From the NCBI RefSeq assembly GCF_901709675.1, contig NC_051097.1:5520039-5584038 (forward strand): a stretch of DNA of 64,000 nucleotides, read 5' to 3'. The notes beneath the pieces are model-generated. The model did no database searches. It was given only the letters and a program-made list of their open reading frames with translations, and was not told the DNA's origin. Source of the DNA: Syngnathus acus. Its lineage: Eukaryota; Chordata; Actinopteri; Syngnathiformes; Syngnathidae. Shown here in pieces: positions 35,546-47,599 of this stretch (position 1 is its first letter; each line of letters opens with the position of its first letter). The position numbers were made by a program, and so were the translations under genes.

Positions 35546-37700
35546 GGTTATTATTGTGCTAATTTTTTGTATTATACATAACCACGAATTGATCTCTAGC
35601 TTAATCTTGAATTTCATTACGGCAACATCTTTTTGATGTGGAGAAACCCTTCGAAATCAGTATGTGTGGTCTCGCACACATAATTAGGTTTCTTCCCATC
35701 AAATTGTGACCTTTTTCCAAAACACATTGTGGAGGAAAATTCCATTTACACACCAAACGCACAAGATTAAAATTTGATGTTGACAAGTTTTATCATTCAA
35801 AGTTGAGTCCACACATACCGACCTACGATAATCAAAAAATATTCAAATTTGGCTCCATTATCCGTATGTGTAAAGTTTGCTTTAGCAGGGCCAGCAAATA
35901 GTCCTTAAAAGTGTTGTTTATCTGTCACATTACAGGATTACAGCATGAAGGATATTCTTACTTTATCTCAACAACATCTGGAGAAGATTTGACCAGAGCT
36001 TGTGGCGTTAAGTTGACTCGAGCGGCGAATTAAGAATCAGGATGTCGTCACCGGCTTTGAGGTTGGTGACTTGCTCATTGAAACTTGTCTTGTCTATCTT
36101 GACTGTCTGTCTGTCTGTCTGTCTGACGGGGAACTGGGATGAGTGCCATGAGCGTGTTTGCAAGCATTTTGCGGTGGTTTCCAAGGCTCGCCGCGAGGCT
36201 CATGATAAGCTTTGATAAACACTCGCTTCAAATGAGAGCCGCACTTTCCGTGACATCCATGCAAATGTGAAAAAAGTAGCTTTACTATAAGAGTATCTAG
36301 ATTGATGATTGATTTTATATTTATAACATGTTAACATTTTCTAAACTACATTTTACATTTGATAAGAACAGCAAGAGTGAACTCCTGCTTGCCATATTGT
36401 GATTGACACATGGTCATGGAACCTAATCAACCTCGCAGAAGGCAAACCCAACCTAGCCAGAATATTCCCTCTTCACATACTGTCAGGGGTTGACAAAGTC
36501 TAAATTTTGAGTGCGCAAAGAACTCAATTAGAAATGTGCATTAAAGTGAAATGTCACAGCAAAAATCAAATCAAAAGTCTCTATGTGTCAAAGAGGCCTC
36601 AATCCAATTAAGTTCCAAGGCAAGTTCCGTCTTTAGCCCAAAAAAGTATACAATAATAACATCAAATGTGGCACATACGAATACAAAAATACATCCAAAC
36701 CTAACACTAAAGTGAATGTAATTAACTTCTTTAATACCATGCTTGTATTGGCTTACTACATTAGTGTGTGTAGGTGGACCTAACATTTAATTTTGTTAAA
36801 ATTCTTGGTTACAACTTTCCTATTCGGTATGCTTGGAATTCCATGTGACTATTAAACCTCAAAATAATTTGTAAATATCACAATCCTTCCCCATCCCATC
36901 CCACGGATGCCATTCAGTGGACTCCCTTTCCTCTGACCATCCGTTCTCCTTTTCACCCTTCGTTCTCACTTGAAGCCAAATCAATAATAACTTTGTGTTG
37001 GAAACGGAAAGATCAGCACAATGTGAATGTGTCCAAAAAGCACACTACAACTATAAACAACACTAAATAGCCAAAGGAAAGCCACACTCATGTTGATAGA
37101 ATTAGCCTAATTGCGCCTTTTGGCCCCTTTTTGACGCACACACGCAGGCATACACACTCACACAAATAAACAGTGCACCACATGGATCATCACTTGCACC
37201 CTATCGTGAATTCTTATAGGTTTACAGTGTACAGGTAAGTCCAAATTTAAACTTTTGAGCCTTCAGTGCAACATGGAAGAGATGTAGTGTAATAGAAAAA
37301 AAAAGAAGGCAGAGTCCAGTCCCCAAACTTTGTCCCCATGAGACTAAAAATACCTGAACATCCACACATGTATGCATACACACAGTCACACAAACTGCAA
37401 ATGTTATTATCGGGACCAACCAGTCCCCAAAATACGTCCTTGTAATCCAAAACACATATGTCACATGCGCCCATGCGCGCACACACTGACATGTGTGAAG
37501 GAGTCATTAAAATCCAGCTGCCTCCCATCCGAGCTCGTCCACCATTGCCAAAGGATGATGATGATGAGGATGGTGATGATGCTGTTGATGATGAAGTTGC
37601 ACTGGATGCCGCTGGTCCCTTGATGACATCACAGGCTGATGTCATGAGGGTCGGGCGTGGCAGCCTGACAAGCAGCTGAGAAGGGGAATGTTTTATTGTG
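35546..37700. other. Gene-free stretch
   Basis: Contains a (CTGT)n microsatellite at about 36104-36125 and a GAT-rich patch at 37553-37600. The latter yields an acidic frame on one strand and a serine-rich frame on the other. No gene is supported. Confidence 0.42.
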
Positions 37701-37762
37701 TGTTTGTGTGTGCGTGCGCCTCTGTGTGTGTATGTGTGTATGTGTGTGTGTGTGTGTGTGTT
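37700..37762. repeat. Interrupted (GT)n microsatellite
   Basis: TGTGTG with CGTGCGCC and TATG interruptions, ending in about ten pure GT units. Confidence 0.88.
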
Positions 37763-38097
37763 AGGGCAGGGCGCAAGTATGCAGTGAGTCCACTGAGGCT
37801 TTGTGCACTCAATCAGATGTTTGGACGGACCCTCGCTGTTACGTTTGTGTCGTGGGAGGAAAAGACGAAGGAAGTCCAGGGGAAAAAGTTGAACATGCAG
37901 CAAAAGTTAGACTATATTCGAGTAAATGTTGCTAACAACAAAACAAGCTACTCTGGGTGGACATATAATCCATCAAAGAAATTCATTTCATTGTGTGGAG
38001 TTGATTAATCATGATGAAATTTGGGTCTGCCACCAACAGAGGTACTATTGATTCACTGTTCACTGAACTGAGTACTAAATAGTAAAATTCCAAATAG

Positions 38098-38188
38098 TGC
38101 GTGTGTGCGTGTGCGTGTGTGTGTGTGTGTGCGTGTGCGCGCGCGTGTGTATATGTGTGTATATGTGTGTATATGTATATATACATAC
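38098..38188. repeat. Mixed GT/GC/AT alternating repeat
   Basis: About 90 bases of strict purine-pyrimidine alternation: GTGTGCGTGTGCGT, GCGCGCGTGTGTATATG and TATATGTATATATACATAC. Such runs can adopt left-handed DNA. Confidence 0.85.
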
Positions 38189-38395
38189 TACATCGGTGCT
38201 AAAGAGGTTTTCTTTCCCCCAAGCGATGTTGTAATCATTGTCTTGTTAGCACGGTTATGCAAAACTTACTATGCAAAATTATGAAAAATCACTAAAATAA
38301 TGGTGGGTGAAATTTAGTCAGAAAATTAAAATAGTAGGAAAGAAAAGTAAGCAGCTAAAGTGAGTAAGTAAATGTTATTAATTTTTCCCCCCCCC

Positions 38396-38470
38396 AAAAA
38401 AAAAAAGCGACACGTGTTGTGGATGGAATCCATGACCATGTTGGGAGACGGCCACTCTAACACCTGTGGT
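38396..38470 (-). other. tRNA-like remnant with T-run, - strand
   Basis: On the - strand, GTTAGAGTGGCCGTCTCCCAAC has an A-box-like TTAGAGTGG and is followed by GGATTCCATCC, which resembles a tRNA B box/T-loop. Then comes a run of 11 T (38406-38396), like a Pol III terminator. It resembles the head of a tRNA-derived SINE, not a folding tRNA gene. It lies head to head with the + strand copy at 38565. Confidence 0.4.
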
Positions 38471-38564
38471 ATTCCACTCCTGGTGTCTCCAAGACCCAAA
38501 ACGTTTTGTTTGGGAGGTATGTAAAGTCACCCTGACAGCGGCGATCTACTATCAGACAGCAGGA

Positions 38565-38638
38565 GAGGCATCGTGTAGGTGGTAGAGTGGTTGTTTTTCG
38601 ACCACGATGTGTGGGTACAATGCTCAACATATTTTTTT
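38565..38638 (+). other. tRNA-like remnant with T-run, + strand
   Basis: TGGTAGAGTGG at 38580-38590 fits the Pol III A box. GGGTACAATGC at 38613-38623 is one step from a B box. TTTTTTT follows at 38632-38638. The layout parallels the - strand unit at 38396-38470. Probably an old tRNA-SINE head. Confidence 0.4.
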
Positions 38639-38639
38639 C

Positions 38640-39560
38640 AAACAAACTACCAACTCAAAATCTCTCCTCGTAAAATTTACTTTGAATTTTTGAACGGAAA
38701 AACTTAAACTTAAGTAAATTTCACATTTTTTGATAGTGAGTGTAAGTGCGTGTGCCAATTGATTGTGGCTCAGTTCCAGGAATACACTTTTCATCATAGT
38801 TAACATATTCTCTTTCATGTCACATGATGAGGGCTTGGATAGTTTAGCCTCGGGCGAGGTATGTCCTACTGAGTGCTACCCTTAATTAACAGGGTCTTAA
38901 TGGCTGAAGTCCGAAAGATGTTTCAAATTCTTCATCTTGACCCTCTTGGGATGTCACAATTGAGCATAATTCCACTTTAAGGTACAAAGGGCATCTCTTT
39001 TGCTATGCAGACAATGTAGGTCAACGGAAACTTCAGTGCCACTTCCAGACAGCGAGTCTGCAATAAAATGACGAAACACAGTAGATTCCGCAAACATGTT
39101 TTTTCCACTGTCCCGTCCCTGTAAAGGTAAGGTGCTGCTTCTGTTTCTTGGACTTTGATCAGCCTCCTTGTGGCAGTAAATTGCAGCCCAATCCTCCCAC
39201 GCAGTCCATTGGACCTCAAGAGATATAGCAATGCAGACAACAAAGTTACAAAAGAAGGTGGCCGAGTGCACGTGTGACGTAGGACACGACGATACTGTGC
39301 CGTGCTTGCTCAGAATAGAGCGAGTAATTTACCGTCCTGTAGGAGAAAGGGCATATAGCGGCATGTCGGATGTGGGTGAAGTCACGGCAGAAGAACAGGG
39401 AAACCTGTTTTAGGATTGCCGGTGACTCACGAGTGGGTGAAAGCACATAAGTAGGTCATCATTAACATCACTTTTATTGTCACAAGGAGTGACAAGGGGA
39501 AAAAATATGTTGTGGTACAAGTCAAGGACAAAAAGACTTTTTTACATTGCATTCTTTAGG
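38640..39560. other. Gene-free stretch
   Basis: Two overlapping open frames of about 100 codons on the - strand (39271-38954) have no recognisable similarity. Nothing else seen. Confidence 0.4.
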
Positions 39561-39561
39561 T

Positions 39562-39640
39562 CAGTGTTTCCCAACGTGTATTGAGCTCAACTGAAGGATA
39601 CTGTCAAACTAAACAAAACCAAGTATTACATGTGTTTTTT
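39562..39640 (+). mobile_element. Possible hAT terminus fragment
   Basis: CAGTGTTTCCCAACGTGTAT followed by TGAGC resembles the CAGTGTTTCCCAACC terminus of hAT elements. No matching opposite end was found. Confidence 0.3.
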
Positions 39641-39649
39641 TTGCTCTCA

Positions 39650-42600
39650 AGTGACACAATTGGGATGTGTTATGTTAGCATAAAAAGAAAAAACACGGGA
39701 GATTGGCTATTTTAAGATCGGAATTAGGGAAGTGTTCGATTAAGTAGCTAATACCTGTTGGAACAATTAAATCACGAATTAATTTGAATACAGGTGTAGA
39801 CGTCAGGCCCAACAAATTTGCTGTTTCAAAGAGCTGCTGTTTAAAACAGGCGGTGAGAGAACTCGGAAATAAAGGATCATTAATAGTCATCATTAAATTA
39901 TGGTAGTATTTATTTTCCTGTTTCAGTCTCTCAGGCTACATTGACACTGCATGGCCAAAATAAATTAATTCCTTGCAAGCAGGACAATGCAGCATGGCAA
40001 AATGAATAGAGGACAAAAAAACTGAATGAAATTTGATATCTTCGGACTGGAATCTTCCAAATGTGGATCAAAATCCGGTATGAATTTGACTTGTGCCAAT
40101 GCGACTGCAGTGTAAATGTATGAGTCAGAGATAGACTTCATTGGATATTCTTTGTCAATACAATTTTGACGACGACAAAGTACATCGATCAGTGACGCAT
40201 ACGCACGTCAGGCCAAAGAAAACCAAACATTTAGAAAACGCCTGTCGTAAATCCAAAGCACGGCAAAAGCAAGGTTGAAATATGTTATATCATAGGTGTG
40301 GCCATCATTAAATCAACAAAGTAGTTTTTGATTACAACTAGTGGATGAATGTCACGGTTACCCTCATTTATGAATCAATAAGGGGGAAGAATAAGTCCAG
40401 ACTAAATAGATTAAATAAAATTTGTTAAATATTCAGCTCATTTTTTTCACGAGACAAAAACATTGGAGAAATTCAACATTTCAAATCCTCCTACATTTGA
40501 TAAAAGTCTGCATTTTCCATGAGAAAATACCCAGGTTCATAGAAACCTATTTAACAAATACCAAAAATACCAACATCTTTTTTTTCCGTCTGTGCTCACT
40601 CAGACTAACTTCAAAATGCTCAACATTCCAAACAGCACTTTTTGAAGAAGTCATCTTGTTCCACAAGAAAATTCCCACCCAATTGGGAAAAAAAAGAAAA
40701 AAAGTGTCAACAGCCAAAAATATTAGATTTAGCATTAAATCAGTATTGCGTACTTGGACCTGCAAAATAAATCCAGCCGAGATAACTAGATCGTGGGAAG
40801 CAAGCAGGTTGGGCTAGCCTGCCTACTGCGACTACGTTAGGTTACATAATTTGGATTTTCTTTTCCCTGCCGCGATGACGCAATCGCAAACATGGCCTCG
40901 CAAACCCCACAAGTTAGCTTTATAGACGTGTAATTGACTTTTATAAGCCTCCACTTTAGGAGCCCAGCGTCAAAGAAAGAAAAATAACTGCCAGTATTGG
41001 CGCAGATCAGTAAAACAACGCTGGGCAGCACAATGGTAAAATGTTTATATGAAAGTGAGACAGTCTCGCCTGCAGTGTGAGTCTGCGCAGATTAAAACTT
41101 GTATGTTTTTCTCCAATCTCATGTACGCCTTCAGAAAAATCAAAAAAATATGTTACAGTAAACGGACTGCTTTGCTGATACAGTTCAGACTGTGTATTTG
41201 CGAGATGATGGTGGTTCCCATTGTTTGGACTACTCTCCTGCAATGAACCCAAGAGAATGAATCCGGATTATGGTCTATGAACCGATTCTGTGCTGGCTTG
41301 TAAAGTAAAGGAAAATAATATGCGAAGAAAGGGGCGAAGGCTCAGGCACTCCCTCCATGGCCACCAGGTCCTAAATCCCCCCCAGCTATCAACATTGCTG
41401 TCTAGTTATTGTCACAGTTAGACCAAGTCGTCCATTATTTATTAACTCTTTTTTTCTTTTTTTGTAAACCACTGAACTGCACTTTCAGTTTTGGTGAGCT
41501 CAGAGAAATGTCTGCAAAAACAGCATTTTGCACTCTGAAGGTCAAGCACCTGCATGAAGTAACAGCTACCAAAACATCAATTTGAGACTAAAGGGGGGGT
41601 GCTCAGCCTGTGCTCACTTGAAACTGAAAATGACAGACTTTTAGGCCAGGCGGTGCTGTTTGATCCTGTGCCAGATGCAAATTAATTTGCATCCCTTGCC
41701 ATTCGCACGTCAAAATGTTTGGCAATGGCCACCGCATCCCACTGTGGCTGAATAGATAGTGTGCTGTCTGGTGGTTCGGTACCAGAAGGAGTCGGGGACC
41801 TTAACAAGGGCACACATACTGTACTTGGGAGACATTTTGAAGAGTGAATGGTGGAGGGCAGGTGAAGAGATTCAGATATTAAGTATGTCACTGTTTGATG
41901 ATGTCTAAACCCAACTTCCTGTTACAGTAATTATCTTTTTATGGCCAGACTGAGCCACCCCTTTGCCTCGGGCAGACAAACAAGAAGTGCTTGCCAGTCA
42001 CCTGTTAGACAGCAGACAACAAAAGATGGGAGCGGGCAGAGCACTTTGAGGAATGTTTCAATGTCACAACGACAAGGCCAATCAAAAGAGCAGAAAGCAA
42101 AACACTACATTTACTTTCACTTCCTTTTGTTGGATCCTCTTTAAACAACAAAAGGGGATTTCATTGTGAAGTGTACGGTTAGGTAACTATTGGACTAATG
42201 TAACATTTTTCTTGGGCCTAAAAGTAAATACTCTAAATTTCCTTGAAATACGTTCTTGGATTCGCTGATTTCTAGATCCATAGCAAGTACCCGTCTGGTG
42301 TCTGAAATCAGTGCCCAAAGGAAAATCCTTATGGATTGAGCTATCTTTTTTTGCTCCAACCAGGGAACAATCAATGTTCATGGACTCTTAAGGAAGCTCT
42401 GCTAAGGCCTAAAAAGACTCCCTGGTCTCTCCATTGCTTTACGTGAAACCTAACCTTTGTTCAAAAAAACGCTCTGGACCGCTGCTACAAGATGCACGAT
42501 TCAGTCGCGGTCAAGAGGCTAAACTAAACCAAGTAGCAGCGTTCTTATCCGTCGCTCCCTTCCCTTTTGCTTTCCTTCCTGCTAATTCAGATCCAAGCTG

Positions 42601-45600
42601 CGACCTGTCTAAACAGTCGCCCTCCCTTGCGAAAGAAGGACGGGTAGATGTGTCTGTCCTCGGCGTTTCCTCGCCAACCGGGGAACCGGGTTACATAATA
42701 TCAGGTTGAAGGGGACGCCGCCCCCTCCGAGGTCACCCGTCTCCCGCCTCAATAAGCGACGTGAGCCGACCGGGCTCAATCTCCAGCCGGCTCCTCCCTT
42801 CCTGAGTGCATCCTGTGATATGGGGCGAAAGTAGGTTAACATTTTGGTCCTGGGACGAGTATATAACAAAAGCAGGTTTCCACTAAAGTCACAAAAGTTG
42901 CTTTTTGAACTCAATTCAAATGTTTAGGTTCAGGGAGAACAAGCCTCTCTTGCCCTATTTTCAGGTTCACATGAAAAAGTACAACCTGCAGACAGTCTTA
43001 ATCCACAAAAGCTGCCTCTATCCCTAGACACTTTTCCCTCTGTTGGAATGGGTGCCAGCAATTACCAAAGACATAAACTCTATCTTTGTGCTTATCACTC
43101 ATCGGTGAACCCACAACAGGAAATGGTCGTATAATGAGCACACTGGCCCGGTACGCCACGTAGCGAGTCAATTAGACGCCGCTGACCATGATGATTACAC
43201 TCCAGTGTGTATTTTAGAAGCGGACCTTTACACGGCGGGTACACAAGGTCGCTTTGAGAAGCGACTAAAGGTGCACTTTTCTTCTTTTTTTGTCACTGTG
43301 GCGCTTTTACAAGTTGATCTGATTATCCGGGCTAGCATCATGAGGTCCTGACCATGTTTTGGTGACGTTCATGGAACGAGTGGCACAGGAACACAGCGAT
43401 AAACATCTAATTGGCCCAGAGAATGACAAATACTAATTTTGATGTTTCGAGAGACGTGTAAGAAAATAAAAATGCTAAAACTGCATTTTTTTAGCCAAGC
43501 AGATTTCCAGTTAGTTTTTTTTAATGTGTTGAATGGGCATCTATTAGCATAAAGTGCATTTTCAGAATGAACCATCATATTTTTAAATCTTCCCCTATTT
43601 TAATAGTTTGTAAAAATATGTAATTTTGGAGGGGTTCATAAAAATATAAAATCATATTCACATGCAGAAAAGACCGATAAAAAAAAAAAAACTTAGATCC
43701 CTCTGAAGGTCTATTTATCTATTAGCAAAAGGCGTTCAAATGGACTCAGCAGGTTAATCTCTTAATGACTGTCTGACATTCTTACCATCTTTTGACACCT
43801 TATTTCGGTTTTTATACAGAATATTATCAAATAAAAAATCACTTTTAACTTTTAGTGTATGGCCGTCGTATGAATAATCGTGGGCTATATTTTCAAGTCT
43901 GTTGCTTTATATGTATGAGTTTAATGTTTAAGTGGAGCATTTTTATATTGAATTTTTATTGGGCTTGGCCATATTTGCAGAACCATAAAAGCTCAAAAGA
44001 GTTTCTTCACACAAGGGTCCGAGAATGAAATAGCTCGGAAAAAGCATGAAACGCACTTCCTCGTTTTGACTTTTTCCCCGTGAAATGTTTTTTTAAGCGT
44101 GGGCTACAATAATTTACAGTCACCCAAAATTATTCAGATGCTGGCCACATTTTGAAATGGAGTGCATATTTATGGGGGGACTGTTGGATGTGCGGCTCTT
44201 ACTGCTGGAAATGACACGTAAAAGTGTAAAAGTCGTAGCGGTGACATTTTCATCGTTTTAAACTGTTTGACTATTAAAGAGTCAAACAGAGAGCTTCTCG
44301 GCTGTGAGGCAGACTACACTGCTTTCATTGAACCCTGTACCTCAGAACTCTGAGCTAGACATGGACCACATTCGATTTGGGTTCCACAGTCAGATTTAGA
44401 ATGTTTTGTAGTGCTGGCATGGCTGCAGTGTGACGTTATAATGGAGCTAACACCCTACTTGCGGGCTTAATAAGGCTTCAGGGCTGACATAATACTACAG
44501 AGACCCAAACACTCAAGCGGCCCTTCAACGAACGACCGAGTACCAAATTATTCGTCTTTCTCTTTCCAACGCATGCTTCTCTTTGGGCCAATGTGCCAAT
44601 CTTGTTCAAAAGTTAATGCGAGGCAAAAGTTATAGTGAGCCAAGGTTTACGGCAGCCTGGCGGCGCGGTGACAATAAACACGCAAGCGGCATCATAATGG
44701 CACGAGCAATGGAATACTACTCCGGTTTGCTTACGCACACATCACAATGACTCACACAGGGAGGGGAGGGTGCACCCCCTTACGCACACACACGGACGGG
44801 CTCTCCCGCCCTTCTGCAACTTTGCGGTGACGCATTAAAATAAAAAAGGCGAGGAAGAAGAAGAAGAAAAAAAAAAAAGAAGTTTGACAGGCAGTTACAC
44901 AAGCCGGATCCAAGCGTGGGATGCATGTGTAGAGTTTCTTTAGATAGATCTGATTAAATGGGCCAAAGAATCACTCAGTGTATTTAGCAATACAGCATAA
45001 CCTCTGAGATTGCAATGTTTTAGCCCTGGTTATTCCCAGAGAAAGTTGTGGAAATAGAAATAATCCGTCACAGGGTGAAACGGTTGCCATCAAAAACTTG
45101 AGCAACTTTTGTGTAAAAATGATGAAATCACTGGTTCGAGTCAAAACAATAAAATGACATTTTGGGGTGTGATTTTTTTCCCAATCAAGTTTAAAAAAAT
45201 CTTTGGTTGCCGTGAAATCGGTGTATTTGTCTTTTGACTGTCTTGACTCTACCCCAATGCTTGCATTTAGCTTGCCACAGCCAAAATACTTTGGAGATGA
45301 CCTCAAATACAGATAATATAGAAGAGAAGAAAAATACAGAATTGTAACATTTGACAGTCTAGTACAAATAAGCGATTTATATTCAAATAAATAGAATTTA
45401 AAACAATCTAATTTTACTGGCATTACAGTATACACCAATGTGTTTTACTTGTCTTCAATAAAAAAATCCCTGAAGAGCCCGTTCAAAGGGAAGTACATTC
45501 CAAGGGCAATGGTCTGCAAGGCCTTTTGTTTTTAATCTTGTGTGAGGGACATTAAGGCATTGAGTTAAAAGGCGGTCAGCTGACCTCTCTGACCTAGCAA

Positions 45601-45730
45601 GACAATAAAATGACACCAAATACGGAAATGACTGTAAAATGTTGCACTGGATCCTAAAACAGAGCCAATGCAAGGACAACAGGCATCCTGAACTAATTGA
45701 ACATTGTCTAATAAAGTTTTGATTTGAATG
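39650..45730. other. Gene-free stretch
   Basis: Six kilobases without a supported gene. A GC-richer patch lies at 42480-42800, an A-run at 43679-43691 and a GAA/A-rich run at 44850-44880. The largest open frames (155 codons at 45438-44971 on the - strand and 131 codons at 40422 on the + strand) are AT-rich and unlike known families. Confidence 0.4.
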
Positions 45731-45734
45731 AAAA

Positions 45735-46480
45735 ATGTCTATCACAACAGGATGTGTGAAAAAGTCTCAAGGCCTCATACATTAAAAAGTAAACAAAACA
45801 TCCACCATTTTGATTTGAAGCAGCTTTTTGAGACAAACTCCAGGGCTCGTACTTGATGAAGTCCTATTGGGAATAAAGCAAATGAGGCCCACTTGGAAGC
45901 AGTTGTACAAGACAGATGGGCAACGCTTAATTGTGGCGCTTTCTTTGCCTACACCACCGAATGTGGGCGCATGTATGGCGTCAAAGTTCTAGGATTCTCG
46001 GAAAGTTAGAAAAATAAACCTGTGACGCCAATTTTAATGAATGACACAAAACTTGCTCACCGTGTTGATCATAACAGAACAGAGGACCCCAAGACATATT
46101 GAACAAGGAAGTTGACTATTTTTATTTGAAACAGAGAATATGGGATGAATTTGAAAACTTTCATCCAGTTAAACGTCTATCAAAAACAGGTACTTTAGAT
46201 AATTCAGTTTTGCCTGGCCAAATGTGGGCGGAGCACAGCGGCAAAATTAGATGATTAGTTTGAGGATTCTTGTTAAAAGGTTAAAAAACATTAGTCTCCC
46301 CAACACCTCTTTCACTGATGGACACAAAATTGGGTGGCCATACCTATCATAACAGGACGCATAAAAAAGTCTTAAGGACCCATGCCCAAAATTATATCAT
46401 GTCAAAGTTTGATGATCATTTTGACGATTCGCCAGGAAAAAAATGCTGCTCGCAGTTTTAATTATTATTATTATGTATTT
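45735..46480. repeat. Fish dispersed repeat with internal repetition
   Basis: The block GATGTGTGAAAAAGTCTCAAGGCC (45751) recurs as ACGCATAAAAAAGTCTTAAGGACC (46358). TGA-TGACACAAAACTTG...CATAACAGAACAGAGGACCC (46041) recurs as GATGGACACAAAATTGGGTGG...CATAACAGGACGC (46318). The words ACACAAAATTGGGTGG and AAGTCTCAAGGACCCATGCC are recalled from an abundant fish repeat. Confidence 0.55.
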
Positions 46481-47384
46481 TTAAATCCATCATGAGCTGA
46501 AAGGGTTTGACGTATGAAGCAGAGTTTTTTTTCTTCTAAAAATACCTTGGAAGGTGTTTGAAGCGGACTCGTACGTAGGATGTGGTACAACACAGGTGAT
46601 GGAAATGACGCTTCATTCGCACATGCTTGTTTGCATTGCCAAAACTCCTGAAGTCCATCACGACAAAACAAGCCCAAAGACGCTCATTATGCCCAAATAA
46701 AAGGCAGCCATGAATAAAAGCCTCCATTGATAGCGCGTCCAGTACTTTAAATAGTCGCCTTCGTTTTTTTTCTTACTCCGAACGCAGTGACAGCGTCATT
46801 CGTAGGGTCCAACACAAACAACAAGTTGTATTTTTCCCCTCGTGGCACACACACAGAGCCAGAGTGTTTTTACGCTAACACACCGGCTAGCACACATCTC
46901 CACGTCGTCACTTTTTCCTCCCCGAAGACGTCGAACGAAGACGTGAGCTTGCATACGTCCGAGTGCGACGGGGTCACGTCGTCATGTACGTCATTTAAAA
47001 GTCAGGTGCATAGATTTTTTTGTAATAGTAACATGAGAAAACATTGGATGTGTTCCGTTGTAATTATCCTCATTTACGTGTCACTCAAACTGAAACCGTA
47101 ATTGGTGTTAAAAAAAATAAATCTTTTACAAGTAAAAGTTACAGTGAAGCAGCACAGTGATGATGCTAAGAGATGATAGTTTGCGAGCTCATTGCAAAAT
47201 CACAACTTAAAATCAGTGTAACAGTCAGTAATAGGCAACTATACTCGTCCTCGTTTTTGTCTCGGATATTTGTTCCAACACTTAACTAACGTCAGAGCTA
47301 ACGTAACGTAGTAATTTTGTATGAACTTTGCTGTGGCGCTGAAAAACAAAATGACTAAAAGACAAAATTGCTTCAATACTAGCA
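46481..47384. other. Gene-free stretch
   Basis: No gene supported. ACGT-rich patch (GTCGTCA, ACGTCATTT) at 46905-46995. Confidence 0.4.
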
Positions 47385-47590
47385 TCAGATCCAACATAAC
47401 TATTAAGGCTACATACAGTATAGACAAACAACCATTCACACCTACGGACAATTTCAATTCGTGAATGAATCTACCAGGCATGTTTTTTTAGAATGTGGGA
47501 GGAAGCAGAGTACCTGGAAAACCCCTAGGATTCAAGCCCAGAACCTGAGTCTGACGTGCTAGCTGTGAGATACTATGCTGCCACATGTAC
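47385..47590 (-). repeat. Fish dispersed repeat copy
   Basis: ACCATTCACACCTACGGACA, then GAATGTGGGAGGAAGCAGAG, TACCTGGAAAACCCC and CTGACGTGCTAGCTGTGAGA. This is the most complete copy here of a repeat recalled as abundant in fish; the orientation given is nominal. Confidence 0.55.
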
Positions 47591-47599
47591 AGTATTTAG

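Noticed and set aside
37247-37903. 218-codon open frame on the - strand and acidic frame on the + strand
   Set aside because: Built from CA/GT repeats and a GAT-rich patch. The serine run and the Asp run are mirror readings of the same simple sequence, and no family is recognised.
45735-46480. Possible conserved enhancer
   Set aside because: Words match an abundant dispersed fish repeat and recur internally, so repetition explains the pattern.
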